A stretch of DNA of 64,000 bases from Candidatus Thalassolituus haligoni (GTDB lineage Bacteria > Pseudomonadota > Gammaproteobacteria > Pseudomonadales > Oceanobacteraceae). The translations under genes were made by a program, and so were the position numbers. The notes under the pieces are model-generated. The model searched no databases. It saw nothing but the letters and a program-made list of their open reading frames with translations, and was not told the DNA's origin. The stretch is taken from NCBI RefSeq assembly GCF_041222825.1, contig NZ_CP139482.1, positions 155,001 through 219,000 on the forward strand. Reading direction: 5' to 3'. Shown here piece by piece: positions 37,139-46,409 of the stretch (position 1 is the stretch's first letter; each line of letters opens with the position of its first letter).

Positions 37139-37486
37139 ATGCGCTCGCTTCGTGATTTACGTCTGCTGTATCAAAACCACCTGTTAACCCGCGCTCTGGC
37201 CTGTCCAGACGGCCTGATACGCATCGTGCCACTGCATGTATGGGTCTGGCGGGATCTGGATGCTTTGCTGGACAGTGTGCCCAGCGTTGACGATCAAACC
37301 CTGCTGGATAGCATCTTGGGACATATTTTACCGGCGACGGATGCGGTGGCGATTGAGCAAGGCTGTGATCCTGAAACCGCTCTGCGCAACTTGCTTCACT
37401 ATTACATCGCGATGAATCACGCCACCTATGTTGGGAAACGCGACAATCTCGCCAACGATAATTATCCGCCCTGTGAGTCTGGCTAA
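37139..37486 (+). CDS. Hypothetical protein
   Basis: A 115-residue frame starting MRSLRDLRLLYQNH behind 'atagggtt'; a longer start 25 codons earlier lacks a ribosome site. It has a Leu-rich and acidic composition with LHVWVWRDLDALLDSVPSVDD, and LHYYIAMNHATYVGK at the end. No family recognised. It lies opposite and between two minus-strand genes of the conjugative remnant. Confidence 0.5.
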   Translation: MRSLRDLRLLYQNHLLTRALACPDGLIRIVPLHVWVWRDLDALLDSVPSVDDQTLLDSILGHILPATDAVAIEQGCDPETALRNLLHYYIAMNHATYVGKRDNLANDNYPPCESG

Positions 37487-37536
37487 CCTTTCAGCGTATA
37501 CAGCCAGCACTTGCAGCGTGGGAAACGCTTTTCCGT

Positions 37537-38121
37537 TTAACACCATGTTTTATAACCCTGCACATAGGCGATTTCGCCGTTGATATGGTTAGGCCAGTGC
37601 GCCAGCTTGTCAGGTACGGTTTTGCGGATAAAACGCTTGGTTTGTTTGCCCCAAACTCTGTGCTGTATCTGAACGCGATCCAGTGGCGGAAACAGCGGAT
37701 CGGGGGCGTATTTCCCCGCCATGGCCGGGTTCTGCCAATAAGCGGGTAGCTTGTTCGCCAGCACCGGCGGTATCCCCGCACCGGGTGAGAACACCAGTAC
37801 CTGATCGGTCAAGCGCATCAGCTCCGCTGGATCAAGAGCATAACGCCCGGTGCGTTTGCGGCGCTGGCTTTGACGTATTTCATGTTGATATTGGCGCTCC
37901 GCATCAAAACGATTGTCACCCTGCCACAGCGCGTTCTGGCGTGCTTCCTGCGCTTTAAAATAGCGATCTTCTTGTGCCAGCTTGTCGTCATAATAAACGG
38001 TGGTTCTGCCGATCATTTCAGCGTAACGCCGGGCGCTGTCTATATCTCGAATGCCGCCGCCCAGGATGATTTGCGTACCGCAGCTTTCCTGAATTTCTTG
38101 CGCACCGGCTCGACCAAACAA
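37537..38121 (-). pseudogene. Type IV coupling protein (VirD4/TraG-like), C-terminal fragment
   Basis: 195 residues matching the end of TraG/VirD4-type DNA-transfer ATPases: GAQEIQESCGTQIILGGGI, DIDSARRYAEMIGRTTV, ELMRLTDQVLVFSPG. These are the region that follows the Walker B domain in such proteins. The ATPase domain is missing; its frame is cut at about 38121-38126, exactly where the serine recombinase fragment begins. It is a relic of an integrative conjugative element. Confidence 0.8.
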
Positions 38122-38126
38122 ATGGG

Positions 38127-39104
38127 TTGAAAACTACCGACACGCCAGAGGGTAAGTTTGTTGAGGTCATCCACGCTGCACAAGGGCAGCTTGAGCGTGA
38201 GCAGAACGGTCGTCAAGTCATTCAAAAGATGCAAGCGCGACTCAGCAAGGGCTACTTCGTGTTTCACGCTCCAGTGGGCTATCGCTATGAGCAGACCCGT
38301 GAGCATGGAAAGCTGCTAGTGCCTAATGAGCCGTATGCTTCCATCATTAGGGAAGGCTTTGAAGGTCTGGCCTCCGGGCGCTTTCAAACGCTGTCGGAAG
38401 TGATGTATTTCTTCGAGCAGCTCCCTGAATACCCACGCGGTAGTGACGGGCGTGTGAAAGTTCAGCGCGTTAAAGAAACGCTGAACCGGCCTATTTACGC
38501 TGGTTACATTGAGCACGAACGCTGGGGAATTTCACTTCGTAAAGGGCAGCATGAACCCTTGGTGAGTTTGGAAACCTTCAAGAAAGCGCGGGACAGATTA
38601 GCCGGACGAGCGTATGTACCCGCTAAGAAAAACATCAGTGAAGATTTTCCACTTCGTGGTTTTGTAACCTGTGCCGATTGTGGCAGCCCCATGACGTCGG
38701 GATGGTGCAAAGGGAGGAGCGCCAAGTACCCGTATTACTTCTGCCGTAAGAAAGGCTGTGAGAGCTACGGTAAATCCATCAAGCGTGATGCGGTCGAAAA
38801 CGAGTTCGTCGAGCTTCTGAAGACGATCACGCCAGCCAAATCAGCACTGGATGCTGCCGCCAAAATGTTCGATGACATCTGGAAAGCCAGAAGCCAGCAC
38901 CGCCGAAATTACGCTCAAAAGCTCAAAAACACCCTGAAGGACTTAGATAGAACCATGGATTCCGTAGTGGATATTATGGTGAACACATCATCGCCCAGGG
39001 CGCGTCAGGGCTACGAAAACAAGCTGGAATCACTGGAGCAAGAGAAGCTGGTTTTAGAGGAGAAAATCCGCCATTTCATGGCTGAACAGGCTGATCAGAC
39101 GTAA
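38127..39104 (+). pseudogene. Large serine recombinase, truncated copy 1
   Basis: About 325 residues of a large serine recombinase lacking the N-terminal catalytic (resolvase) domain. It begins in TPEGKFVEVIHAAQGQLERE, the end of that domain. The recombinase domain continues through KGYFVFHAPVGYRY and YAGYIEHERWGISLRKGQHE; the zinc ribbon is CADCGSPM...YFCRKKGCESY; a coiled coil follows. The 5' side joins the coupling-protein fragment, and the 3' side is cut by the IS66 (its terminus supplies the stop). Not functional as it stands. Confidence 0.88.
38317..39100 (+). repeat. 784-bp direct repeat, copy 1 (recombinase gene)
   Basis: Matches 54153-54936 over its full length with scattered substitutions and no indels, by eye about 97% identical. 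Its right end is the IS66 terminus. Confidence 0.85.
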
Positions 39105-39154
39105 GCGCCCTTAAATCAGCCCCCTGTTACTCAATCTCATTCCTTGCTACAAAC

Positions 39155-40765
39155 TCAGCTTAATGTCGCATTCCACGGCAGCAGTGCTTCAAGCCTTTCC
39201 AGGGTATCCGCCTCGGCGATGTGATCCAGTACATGCTGAATATATATTGACGGCTCCAGTCCGTTGGCCTTGGCGGTTTCGATCAGGGAATAGCAGGTGG
39301 CACTGGCACGGGCGCCTTGTGGTGTATCGGCGAACAACCACGCTCGGCGACCCACGGCGAAGGGGCGGATGGCGTTTTCGGCCAGCACGTTGCTGATATG
39401 CACATCGCCGCGCTCACAGTAACCCACCAGATAATCCCACTGGTTCAGGGTGTACTCCATGGCTTTACGGCTCAGGGAGCCTTTCATCACCTTACCGACA
39501 TTGGCTTCGAGCCATGTTCTCAAGTCCTTCAGTTGGGGCAGGCTTATCTCCTGGCGGACACGGTGGCGCTCGGGAGCGCTCAGGTCTTTGATCTGTCGCT
39601 CGATCACATACAGCTTGTTGATGTGACTTAAGCCTATATCGGCTTTGGAGACCTTGGCCTTCTTGCCTTTCCCCTTTGTCTGCGCCGCTTTGGAGGCTTC
39701 GACGAACTTACGACGGGCATGATCCCAGCACCCAATTCGGGTGATGCCGTTGGCAGAGCACACCGGCCCATAACCGGAGTAACCGTCCGCCTGCAGGATG
39801 CCAGTGAAGTCGTCGAGCAGGCGCACAGGGACGCTGCCGGCACGGGACGGATCATAGGCAAACAACACGGATGGCCGATCGGGTGGCCCGCCCCGGATGA
39901 CCCACATCCACTTGTCGGACTGGGCCGTTTTGCCATCCTCTTTCAGCACCTGTATCCGAGTCTCATCGGCCTGCAGGTAGTCACTGCTGTTCTGCACTTC
40001 GCGCATCAGGTTGATCAGCGGACTGAACACCTCGTCCAGCCGGATGATCCAGTGCGCCATACTGGTACGGCTGACTTCATGGCCGTGCCGCTTGAGCATC
40101 TGCTCCAGGCGGTACAGGGGGAGCCCGTCGGCGTACTTGGAGATGATGATGTAGGCCAGCAGTGATGTCGTCGCGATGCATTTGCCCAGCGGGTGAAGCG
40201 GTCGCGGTGCCGCAAGGATACGTTCTGCGTCATCGTGCTCGAAGACGGCTTTTTCCTGCCAGTATTCCAGCACCTTCAGCTGCGCCGGAATGAACTGCAG
40301 TTCTTCCTTCACCTTGGTGAAGAAGGTCTTGTTGGCCCCCGTTTTCTCTTCATCGCTCAGAGTCAGTTCGATGCGCTCACGCAGCAACGTATCAGAGAAG
40401 CCACGGTAGCGGCGCTTGCTCGAAGTGCGAGGATTATTTTCGTCGACATCATCTGGAAGCTGATCGCGTAGGGCCTCGATCTCGGCTTCCAGCTCGACTT
40501 CATCGAAGAGGTGGTGTTGGTGAGCCTGCTTCTCGCTGCTGGCGGCGAACTTCTGGACCTGCTTCAGACGCAGCAGTTCTTCGAGGAGTTGGATGTAGTT
40601 CTCGCGTTGCTTGATCGTCTGGTCGCGTTGCGCAAGTGCTTGATCATGCTCAGCCTCTTGAACGACCAGTTGTTGTTGCAAATCAGCCACAAACGACAGC
40701 AGTTCAGCGGCAGACAAGCCGCTGATACCGGGTGTTCCAACACGCTGTTTCGGTGATCTTTGCAT
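39155..40765 (-). CDS. tnpC: IS66 transposase TnpC
   Basis: A 536-residue DDE transposase. It has an N-terminal coiled coil (LQQQLVVQEAEHDQALAQRDQ), the zinc-finger-like region, and the catalytic core with YLQADETRIQVL (first Asp), FAYDPSRAGSVP, ILQADGYSGYGP (second Asp) and ENAIRPFAVGRRAWLF (Glu). Normal length. It cuts and joins the element's ends with TnpA and TnpB. Confidence 0.95.
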   Translation of the reverse strand: MQRSPKQRVGTPGISGLSAAELLSFVADLQQQLVVQEAEHDQALAQRDQTIKQRENYIQLLEELLRLKQVQKFAASSEKQAHQHHLFDEVELEAEIEALRDQLPDDVDENNPRTSSKRRYRGFSDTLLRERIELTLSDEEKTGANKTFFTKVKEELQFIPAQLKVLEYWQEKAVFEHDDAERILAAPRPLHPLGKCIATTSLLAYIIISKYADGLPLYRLEQMLKRHGHEVSRTSMAHWIIRLDEVFSPLINLMREVQNSSDYLQADETRIQVLKEDGKTAQSDKWMWVIRGGPPDRPSVLFAYDPSRAGSVPVRLLDDFTGILQADGYSGYGPVCSANGITRIGCWDHARRKFVEASKAAQTKGKGKKAKVSKADIGLSHINKLYVIERQIKDLSAPERHRVRQEISLPQLKDLRTWLEANVGKVMKGSLSRKAMEYTLNQWDYLVGYCERGDVHISNVLAENAIRPFAVGRRAWLFADTPQGARASATCYSLIETAKANGLEPSIYIQHVLDHIAEADTLERLEALLPWNATLS

Positions 40766-40811
40766 GCCGTAAGTTATAGCAAAAACAGCCAGTTATGGCA
40801 TGTAATAAGTG

Positions 40812-41180
40812 CTATCCAAGGGCCTCATACTGGAGGGTTTTATGACCCTTGAGCAGGCTGATGTCATAGCCGTCGAGTAACCAGTTGATCTGCTCACCGG
40901 TCAGCGGCAGCAGTTCGTCTGCCACCTTCGGCCACTTGAACTTTTCCTCGGCCAGCGCCTTGTAATAGAGCACGAAGCCGTTGTCTTCCCACATCAGGCA
41001 TTTGATCTTGTTGCGCTGGCGATTGGTGAAGGCATAGAGCGCGCCGGTAAAGGGGCTGCGCCCCAGTTCCTGCTCGACCAACAGCGCCAGGCCACTGGCC
41101 TGTTTGCGAAAATCGACCGGTGCACGGTAGAGATAGATCTCGGGTGTGTCCACTGCCGGACGCAGATAACGGGATTTCAT
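40812..41180 (-). CDS. tnpB: IS66 accessory protein TnpB
   Basis: A 122-residue IS66 Orf2 protein, with YLYRAPVDFRKQASGLALLVEQ, FTNRQRNKIKCLMWEDNGFVLYYKALAEEKF and LDGYDISLL, all family hallmarks. The ATG overlaps the tnpA stop as TGATG, so translation is coupled. A TTG one codon earlier is also in frame. Confidence 0.94.
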   Translation of the reverse strand: MKSRYLRPAVDTPEIYLYRAPVDFRKQASGLALLVEQELGRSPFTGALYAFTNRQRNKIKCLMWEDNGFVLYYKALAEEKFKWPKVADELLPLTGEQINWLLDGYDISLLKGHKTLQYEALG

Positions 41181-41491
41181 CAAAGCTGCCTCAGGATCAT
41201 GCCCAATAGCTCAATATTGCCAGCGTGCATGCCAGTGATCGTCAGGCCACCCGGGAGGGCCAGGGTCAGCTCATCCATCGGCTGACTTGGCAGGCATGTG
41301 ACACGGGCAAACCCCGAGGTGCCCTCTGATTGAAGTGGGTCACCGTCAGCCTTCAGACGCTTGCGACGCCAGTAGGTGAACTGATGGTACGACAGCTCAT
41401 GCTGCTTGCAGAAGACGGCCCCGGATAATCCAGAGTCGCGCCAGTTATCGAGTTGCTGTTGCCAATGCTGAGTGCGTTCTTGATGGGTCAT
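41180..41491 (-). CDS. tnpA: IS66 accessory protein TnpA
   Basis: A 103-residue Orf1 protein with the helix-turn-helix of IS66: WRDSGLSGAVFCKQHELSYHQFTYWRRK. It starts after 'gaggaatccgtc'. First gene of the tnpABC set. Confidence 0.93.
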   Translation of the reverse strand: MTHQERTQHWQQQLDNWRDSGLSGAVFCKQHELSYHQFTYWRRKRLKADGDPLQSEGTSGFARVTCLPSQPMDELTLALPGGLTITGMHAGNIELLGMILRQL

Positions 41492-41575
41492 GACGGATTC
41501 CTCGTGTGTGTGACGATGGAATCAGTCTGGAGCGGCGACTGGATGAAAAACAGGTGCTGATTCTTGGGCGCTTAC

Positions 41576-41674
41576 GTTGAACTTGAAAAGGGCCCACCAT
41601 TCTCTGCGTTCAACGCCTTGCCTGCTGGATTTTTTCTCCATAACAGGGCGCGTTAACTAATTGAGAGCGCCCTC
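41576..41674. repeat. About 98-bp repeat F, copy 1
   Basis: Starts gttgaacttgaaaagggc and ends ttgagagcgccctc just before the TA of an IS630 end; copy 2 is at 43041-43138, about 92% identical. The end resembles the GAG..GTTCTCAATTA terminus of the IS5/IS427 element at 53328, so F may be the end of a related element or of a small non-autonomous one. Copy 1 begins right at the IS66 terminus. Confidence 0.75.
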
Positions 41675-41676
41675 TA

Positions 41677-42186
41677 GTGTCCTTTAACAAAAGATAATCG
41701 AATTAATTGGAGTTTCCATATCTATATGTTAGTACGCTCAATACGCAAGGAGCCTGTCATGGGAGGCCCTCTCAAAGTATTAACAATCACTGATCAGGAA
41801 AAATAGCGTTGCAGAAGTGGCTATGCCGTCGACAAATGCCTGCGGCAGAACAGACGCGAGCCAGAATTATTCTATAGAGTACGGAAGATCTTTCAGGACA
41901 GGAAGTCGGCGAGCGCGTTGGTGTGACGGCAGAGGCCGTCAGCAAAACCACGTTTATTTTACCTCCACGTCGGCATCATGGCTCAATCTGGTAGAGAAGT
42001 TCTTTGTATTGATTTCCCAGAGATGGATTGAACGAAACTCCCACCGGAGTACCCTTGAGCTGGAAGCGTCTATCCGAGATTTATAACGATGATCCAAAGC
42101 CCTTAGTGTGGAAGAAGACTGCGGATCAATTCATTGAGTCTATTGCTCGGTTATCAGACAAGTTAAAGACCTGACGAACTTTTGTT
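41677..42186 (+). mobile_element. IS630-family remnant with internal deletion
   Basis: The left end GTGTCCTTTAACAAAAG (41677) is an IS630 terminus as at 43141. Inside, pieces of the transposase survive on the + strand: the N-terminus near 41760, a helix-turn-helix part, then a jump to [13 protein letters not shown] and a C-terminus reading WKKTADQFIESIARLSDK. About 600 bp are missing. The right terminus is broken off after 'cttttgtt'. It preserves the C-terminal sequence that the full copy lost to a stop. Confidence 0.85.
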
Positions 42187-42317
42187 GGTTTCTCTGAATG
42201 ATGTCTGTGATAAGCGTTATTTTACCGGAAGCGGTATGGGAGTCGAGCTTCTTTCTTTTGCGGATCAGTTAACCGGACAGTAGTGATATTCTTGCTGTGG
42301 TGTAAAGGAACCGGGGA

Positions 42318-42968
42318 TTGGTGTTGAAAGTGGCAGGAACAGAAAAAACACGACTGGATATTCTGATTATTGATGATCATCGCATGTTTGCGGATGCAAT
42401 GATGACGCTGTTTGAAGCGGCGCTGGCGCCATGTCGGGTGTGTTGTGTCGCCTCGGCACAGGCGGGGTTGCAGCAACTGGTCGGGCAACATTGGCAGCTG
42501 GTGTTGCTGGATTTGGGCTTGCCCGATATGGATGGTCTGGTGCTGTTGCAACGATTACGTCAGCAAAACGCCGAATTGTCGGTACTGGTGTGTACCGCCG
42601 AGACCCGGCCAGCGCTGTTGAAACGGGTAATACAGGCGGGTGCATCCGGCCTGATTGGCAAGAGCCAGTCGGCCGAAGATGTGTTGCAAGCGGTGCAGCT
42701 GGTTGCAGCTGGCGGGCGTTATCTGACGCCAGAGACCATTGAGGCACTGGCCGGGCCAGAGCCGATAGACGCTGATGTGTTGACCGAGCGGCAGCTGGTC
42801 ATTCTGCGTTTGATGCAGGCAGGCCATAGCAATCGCGAAATTGCCGAGTTGCTGTTTGTCAGTGCGAATACCGTCAAAACCCATGTGCGCCTGATGTTCG
42901 ACAAGCTGAGTGTGAACAATCGCATTGAATGCCTACGTATTGCTCATGAGCGCGGTTATATTCATTGA
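42318..42968 (+). CDS. LuxR/NarL-family response regulator
   Basis: A 216-residue two-component regulator. The receiver has IDDH, phospho-acceptor Asp in LVLLDLGLPDMDG and Lys in LIGKSQ. The C-terminal LuxR-type HTH is LTERQLVILRLMQAGHSNREIAELLFVSANTVKTH. The start is TTG 42318 or GTG 42321, 'aagga' lying upstream. The hybrid kinase on the other side of the IS630 faces it and is the likely partner. It is boxed in by repeat F and IS630 material on both sides. Confidence 0.9.
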   Translation: MVLKVAGTEKTRLDILIIDDHRMFADAMMTLFEAALAPCRVCCVASAQAGLQQLVGQHWQLVLLDLGLPDMDGLVLLQRLRQQNAELSVLVCTAETRPALLKRVIQAGASGLIGKSQSAEDVLQAVQLVAAGGRYLTPETIEALAGPEPIDADVLTERQLVILRLMQAGHSNREIAELLFVSANTVKTHVRLMFDKLSVNNRIECLRIAHERGYIH

Positions 42969-43040
42969 TCCCAAGCCTAGGGGGGGTCTCAACTGGCCTC
43001 AGCCCGAAGGGTTATGGTTAAAAATCCATCATGCGGTGTT

Positions 43041-43138
43041 GTTGAACTTGAAAAGGGCCACCATTCTCTGCGTTCAACGCCTTGCCTGATGGATTTTTGC
43101 TCCATAACAGGACGCGTTAACTAATTGAGGACGCCCCC
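43041..43138. repeat. About 98-bp repeat F, copy 2
   Basis: Direct repeat of 41576-41674 with about seven substitutions and one missing base. It ends at the TA that flanks the full IS630. In copy 2 the sequence before the repeat (ccatcatgcggtgtt) differs from copy 1, where the IS66 end is joined. Confidence 0.75.
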
Positions 43139-43140
43139 TA

Positions 43141-44318
43141 GTGTCCCTTAACAAAAGTTCACTTGGTATTTATCTTGTCTGATAATCGAGCAATGGACTC
43201 GATGATCTGGTCAGCAGTTTTTTGTCACACAAAGGGCTTCGGATCATTGTTATAAACGGCCAAATATTCCCTGATGGAGGCTTCCAATTCACGAGTGCTT
43301 CGATGGGAATTTCGCTTAATCCATCGCTGGGAAATCAAGGCAAAGAATCTTTCGACCAGGTTAAGCCATGACGCTGACGTGGGCGTAAAGTGGATGTGGT
43401 AACGGGGGTGAGAGGCGAACCAGCTTCTCACCTTTTCTGTTTTATGCGTACTGTAATTATCCATGACCAGATGGATGTCGAGATGTTTGGGGACTTCTCG
43501 TTCAATTGCTCTCAGAAAGGACAGAAACTCTTCTGCACGGTGGCGCTGGTAAAGCCTGCCAATCACCTCACCGGTTGCAACATCCAGAGCCGCAAAAAGC
43601 GTCGTGGTACCATGACGGATATAATCATGTGTTCGTGTTTCGGCATAGCCAAATGACAACGGTAGTGCGGGTTGCGCCCGGTTCAAGGCCTGAATCGGAC
43701 TCTTTTCATCGACGCACAACACCAATGCCTTGTCCGGAGGGTTCATATACAAGCCAACGATGTCGTGAACCTTTTCAACAAAGTAAGGATCTCTCGACAG
43801 TTTGAAGGTTTCCAGACGATGTGGCTTCAGACCAAAGGCTCGCCATATCCGACTGATCGCCATGGCATTCAGTCCGGTTTCTTTCGCCATCAGAGTGGTT
43901 GACCAATGGGTTGCGTTTGCCGGTTTGGTTTGCAGTGTTTTGTTGATGACTTCTGCGACTTTATCGTCATGAATGCTACGAGGGCGTCCACTGCGCGGGG
44001 CATCCGTTAAGCCGTCAATACGATACAACTCAAAACGACGGTGCCATTTACCGACCGTTTCTGCCGTCACTCCGACCCGCTCACCAATAACCTTTCCTGA
44101 AAGGCCTTCTGTGCTGAGCAGTATGATTTTGGCTCGCTGTTGTTCAGCAGCAGGGATTTGTCGGCTACGCAACCAACGCTTGAGCTCAGCCTGTTCATCG
44201 TCAGTGATGTCGAGCACTTTGACTGGTCGTCCCATGGTTTGCCTCTGCCTGAAAATGCACTCCTCAAAGTAGACTATAACCACTCATATAAATTCTATTT
44301 ATTTTTGTTAAGGGACAT
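43141..44318 (-). mobile_element. Complete IS630-family insertion sequence
   Basis: 1,178 bp with inverted ends GTGTCCCTTAACAAAA and TTTTGTTAAGGGACAT (15 of 16 match), flanked by the TA duplication of this family (43139-43140 and 44319-44320). It holds one transposase gene on the minus strand and sits between the response regulator and kinase genes. Confidence 0.94.
43225..44235 (-). CDS. IS630-family transposase, truncated at the C-terminus by TGA
   Basis: A 336-residue DDE transposase from the ATG giving [15 protein letters not shown]. It has an HTH region ([23 protein letters not shown]), then catalytic Asp in CVDEKSPIQ, Asp in [10 protein letters not shown] and Glu in [11 protein letters not shown]. 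The reading ends at PKPFV-TGA. The related remnant at 42100 has a TGG codon there and runs on for about 20 residues, which also exist here after the stop (QKTADQIIESIARL). A short C-terminal loss may or may not inactivate it. Confidence 0.88.
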   Translation of the reverse strand: MGRPVKVLDITDDEQAELKRWLRSRQIPAAEQQRAKIILLSTEGLSGKVIGERVGVTAETVGKWHRRFELYRIDGLTDAPRSGRPRSIHDDKVAEVINKTLQTKPANATHWSTTLMAKETGLNAMAISRIWRAFGLKPHRLETFKLSRDPYFVEKVHDIVGLYMNPPDKALVLCVDEKSPIQALNRAQPALPLSFGYAETRTHDYIRHGTTTLFAALDVATGEVIGRLYQRHRAEEFLSFLRAIEREVPKHLDIHLVMDNYSTHKTEKVRSWFASHPRYHIHFTPTSASWLNLVERFFALISQRWIKRNSHRSTRELEASIREYLAVYNNDPKPFV

Positions 44319-44344
44319 TAGGCTACGTCTATCTCAGCCGTTAT

Positions 44345-46192
44345 TCAAATGGCGGTTTCGGTGTGTGTTGCCGCAGGAGTGTGCTCGGGTTGCAGCAACA
44401 GCGCCTTTAACTCCTCGCCTTGCACCGGTTTGTGAAGCATCGGTAATCCCAGGGATTGCAGCTGTTGCATTCGTTGGGGCAGGGTATTGCCGGTCATGAT
44501 GACGATGCGAGGGATGCTCTCTAGTATGCGATTAACAACCTGAATAACGTCTTCTGCCTGGCCGTCATCCCCCAGCATGTCGTCGGTCAGGACAACTTCC
44601 GGCACACAAGCTGGTTGCGCTAGCTGTTGTTTCAGGCTGCTCAGCCCCTGGGCCACCCAAACATCGCAATCCCAGCTCACCAGCAGCATCGACAGGGCTT
44701 CGACAATGTCTTCGTGGTCGTCAACCACCAGTACTTTCAGACCGGCCAGTCTGGCTTCTGCTGCCGGCGTGTACGGAGCCTGCGGCAGGGTGGGCGCTTT
44801 ACACTGCGGCAGGGTAATGTGAAAACAGCTGCCGTGGCCTGGTTCGGATTCCAGCATCAGTGGCAGTTGTTGCAGTTGGCACAGGCGACGGACGATCGCC
44901 AACCCCAGTCCGAGTCCTTTGGTATGTTGGCGACCTGGGTTATGCAACTGCACAAATTCTTCGAAAATGGCCTGTTGGTGCGACTTGGGAATACCAATAC
45001 CTGTGTCATCAACGCTGATTTGCAGATGGGTTGAGTGATTTTTTATGCTGATGCACACGGCACCTGTGGTGGTGTACTGGATGGCATTAGCCAGCAGGTT
45101 CTTGAATATTTGCAGAGTCATGGCCCGGTCACACCAAACGTAAATATCGGGTGGCTGGTCGATCTCTAGGAGTAGCCCTTTGCGCTCAGCCAGCGGACTG
45201 AAAACGACCCGTAGTTCGCCCAGCAGTTCTACCAGATCTATGGCAGCAGGTTGGCAGGTTGCGACTCCGGCATCCAGACGCGACACATCCAGCAGGTGAT
45301 TCAGCAGTTCGTTGGTGGCTTTCAGGCTTGCGCCCAGACGTTCGAACATGGGGTGTTGGGCATTGGCTACGGCGCTGTCGGGGATGGCGCTCCAATACAG
45401 TGACGCGGCTTGTAGCGGCTGGCGAATATCGTGGCTGGCAGCGGCCAGAAAACGAGTTTTTGCCTGATTGGCGAGTTCAATCTCGCGCTTGGAGTGTTGC
45501 AACTCAAGGCGTGTGGCGAGGGCATGGATCTGGGTTTTGAACATGGCGTAGCTGAACCCAACCAGCGACAGCCACACCGCCGGGGCCATGGCTTTATGCA
45601 GCCAGACATCCTCCAGATCCATGCTCCAAAGATGCCAGCCAAAGGCTGTTAGTACCGGGGTGAGAAAGGCCACATAGATATCCGGGTACAGGCCCATGCT
45701 TATTGATGGCATGGTGGAGGTAATGGTAACGAGCAACAGGATGGAGAAGATTTGCACGATCGAGGCATCTCCCAAAAACAGCAGTGGCAAGGTGGCCCAC
45801 TGGAAGCCCCACAGTAACGACAGGTAAAGATTAGCCAGGTGCCAGCGCAGGATGGCGCGGCGTTGTTTGGGGATTGAGGGATCGGGCCTATGGCCTTTCT
45901 GGTGGTTGTGGTAGCGGCCCAGGATCAACCACGAATTCAGCCCCACAAACAGGTTCATGCCGAACCAGATTGCCAGGGTTGCTGTGCTGGCGGAGTTCAC
46001 GAATAACAGGCCAACAATCACCGCTGCAACCAGGGTAGCGGCCATGCGGGGACCGACTTCCTGCATAAACAGGTGGTGGCGCTCCCACTGCATTTCGTCT
46101 GCTAAAGGGTATTCACCAAAACCCAGATTGGTGAGCTTATCCAGGATGCCTGACTGGGTTTGACGGGGTGTCGTGGGGCTGGAAATCTGCAT
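44345..46192 (-). CDS. Hybrid sensor histidine kinase with C-terminal receiver
   Basis: A 615-residue inner-membrane sensor. About six membrane segments lie between residues 50 and 215 (AATLVAAVIVGLLFV, LAIWFGMNLFVGLNSW and others) with no large periplasmic domain. A short coiled coil leads to the H-box ASHDIRQPLQAASLY. The ATPase domain has N-box NLLANAIQY, G1 VDDTGIGI and G2 GLGLGLAIV. The C-terminal receiver has VVDDHED and Asp in VLTDDMLG. It probably phosphorylates the LuxR-type regulator at 42318, from which the IS630 separates it. The signal is unknown. Confidence 0.92.
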   Translation of the reverse strand: MQISSPTTPRQTQSGILDKLTNLGFGEYPLADEMQWERHHLFMQEVGPRMAATLVAAVIVGLLFVNSASTATLAIWFGMNLFVGLNSWLILGRYHNHQKGHRPDPSIPKQRRAILRWHLANLYLSLLWGFQWATLPLLFLGDASIVQIFSILLLVTITSTMPSISMGLYPDIYVAFLTPVLTAFGWHLWSMDLEDVWLHKAMAPAVWLSLVGFSYAMFKTQIHALATRLELQHSKREIELANQAKTRFLAAASHDIRQPLQAASLYWSAIPDSAVANAQHPMFERLGASLKATNELLNHLLDVSRLDAGVATCQPAAIDLVELLGELRVVFSPLAERKGLLLEIDQPPDIYVWCDRAMTLQIFKNLLANAIQYTTTGAVCISIKNHSTHLQISVDDTGIGIPKSHQQAIFEEFVQLHNPGRQHTKGLGLGLAIVRRLCQLQQLPLMLESEPGHGSCFHITLPQCKAPTLPQAPYTPAAEARLAGLKVLVVDDHEDIVEALSMLLVSWDCDVWVAQGLSSLKQQLAQPACVPEVVLTDDMLGDDGQAEDVIQVVNRILESIPRIVIMTGNTLPQRMQQLQSLGLPMLHKPVQGEELKALLLQPEHTPAATHTETAI

Positions 46193-46271
46193 TGGCGTGA
46201 CATCGTCCTTGTGCTGCGGGTGAACGTTGAGTCGCCAGCAGGCGTCCCGGACGGCGCTGGTCGACCATGAT

Positions 46272-46301
46272 AAAAAGCCCGGCCATCGCGTTATGGCCGG
46301 G
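46272..46301 (-). terminator. Rho-independent terminator after the 662-residue lipoprotein gene
   Basis: On the minus strand: perfect 9-bp stem CCCGGCCAT / ATGGCCGGG, loop of six, then CTTTTTA. It lies between the lipoprotein gene end and the kinase start. Confidence 0.9.
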
Positions 46302-46409
46302 ATGTAAGAGAGGCGGGTTGACCTGCTCCTGCTCGATGCAGGAGTAATCTGATGTGCCGATGCCCGGTACTCCGGTTCAGCTACTTCGATTCAGGTACTC
46401 CGCCCACAG

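Larger units (their letters stand above)
39101..41575 (-). mobile_element. Complete IS66-family insertion sequence
   Basis: 2,475 bp between the inverted termini GTAAGCGCCC (39101-39110) and GGGCGCTTAC (41566-41575), the standard IS66 ends. It carries tnpA, tnpB and tnpC on the minus strand, all open. The eight bases on each side (gatcagac and gttgaact) differ, so no 8-bp target duplication is present. Confidence 0.93.

Noticed and set aside
38040..38306. 88-codon minus-strand frame at the coupling-protein/recombinase junction
   Set aside because: Antisense to both fragments and without ribosome site or family match.
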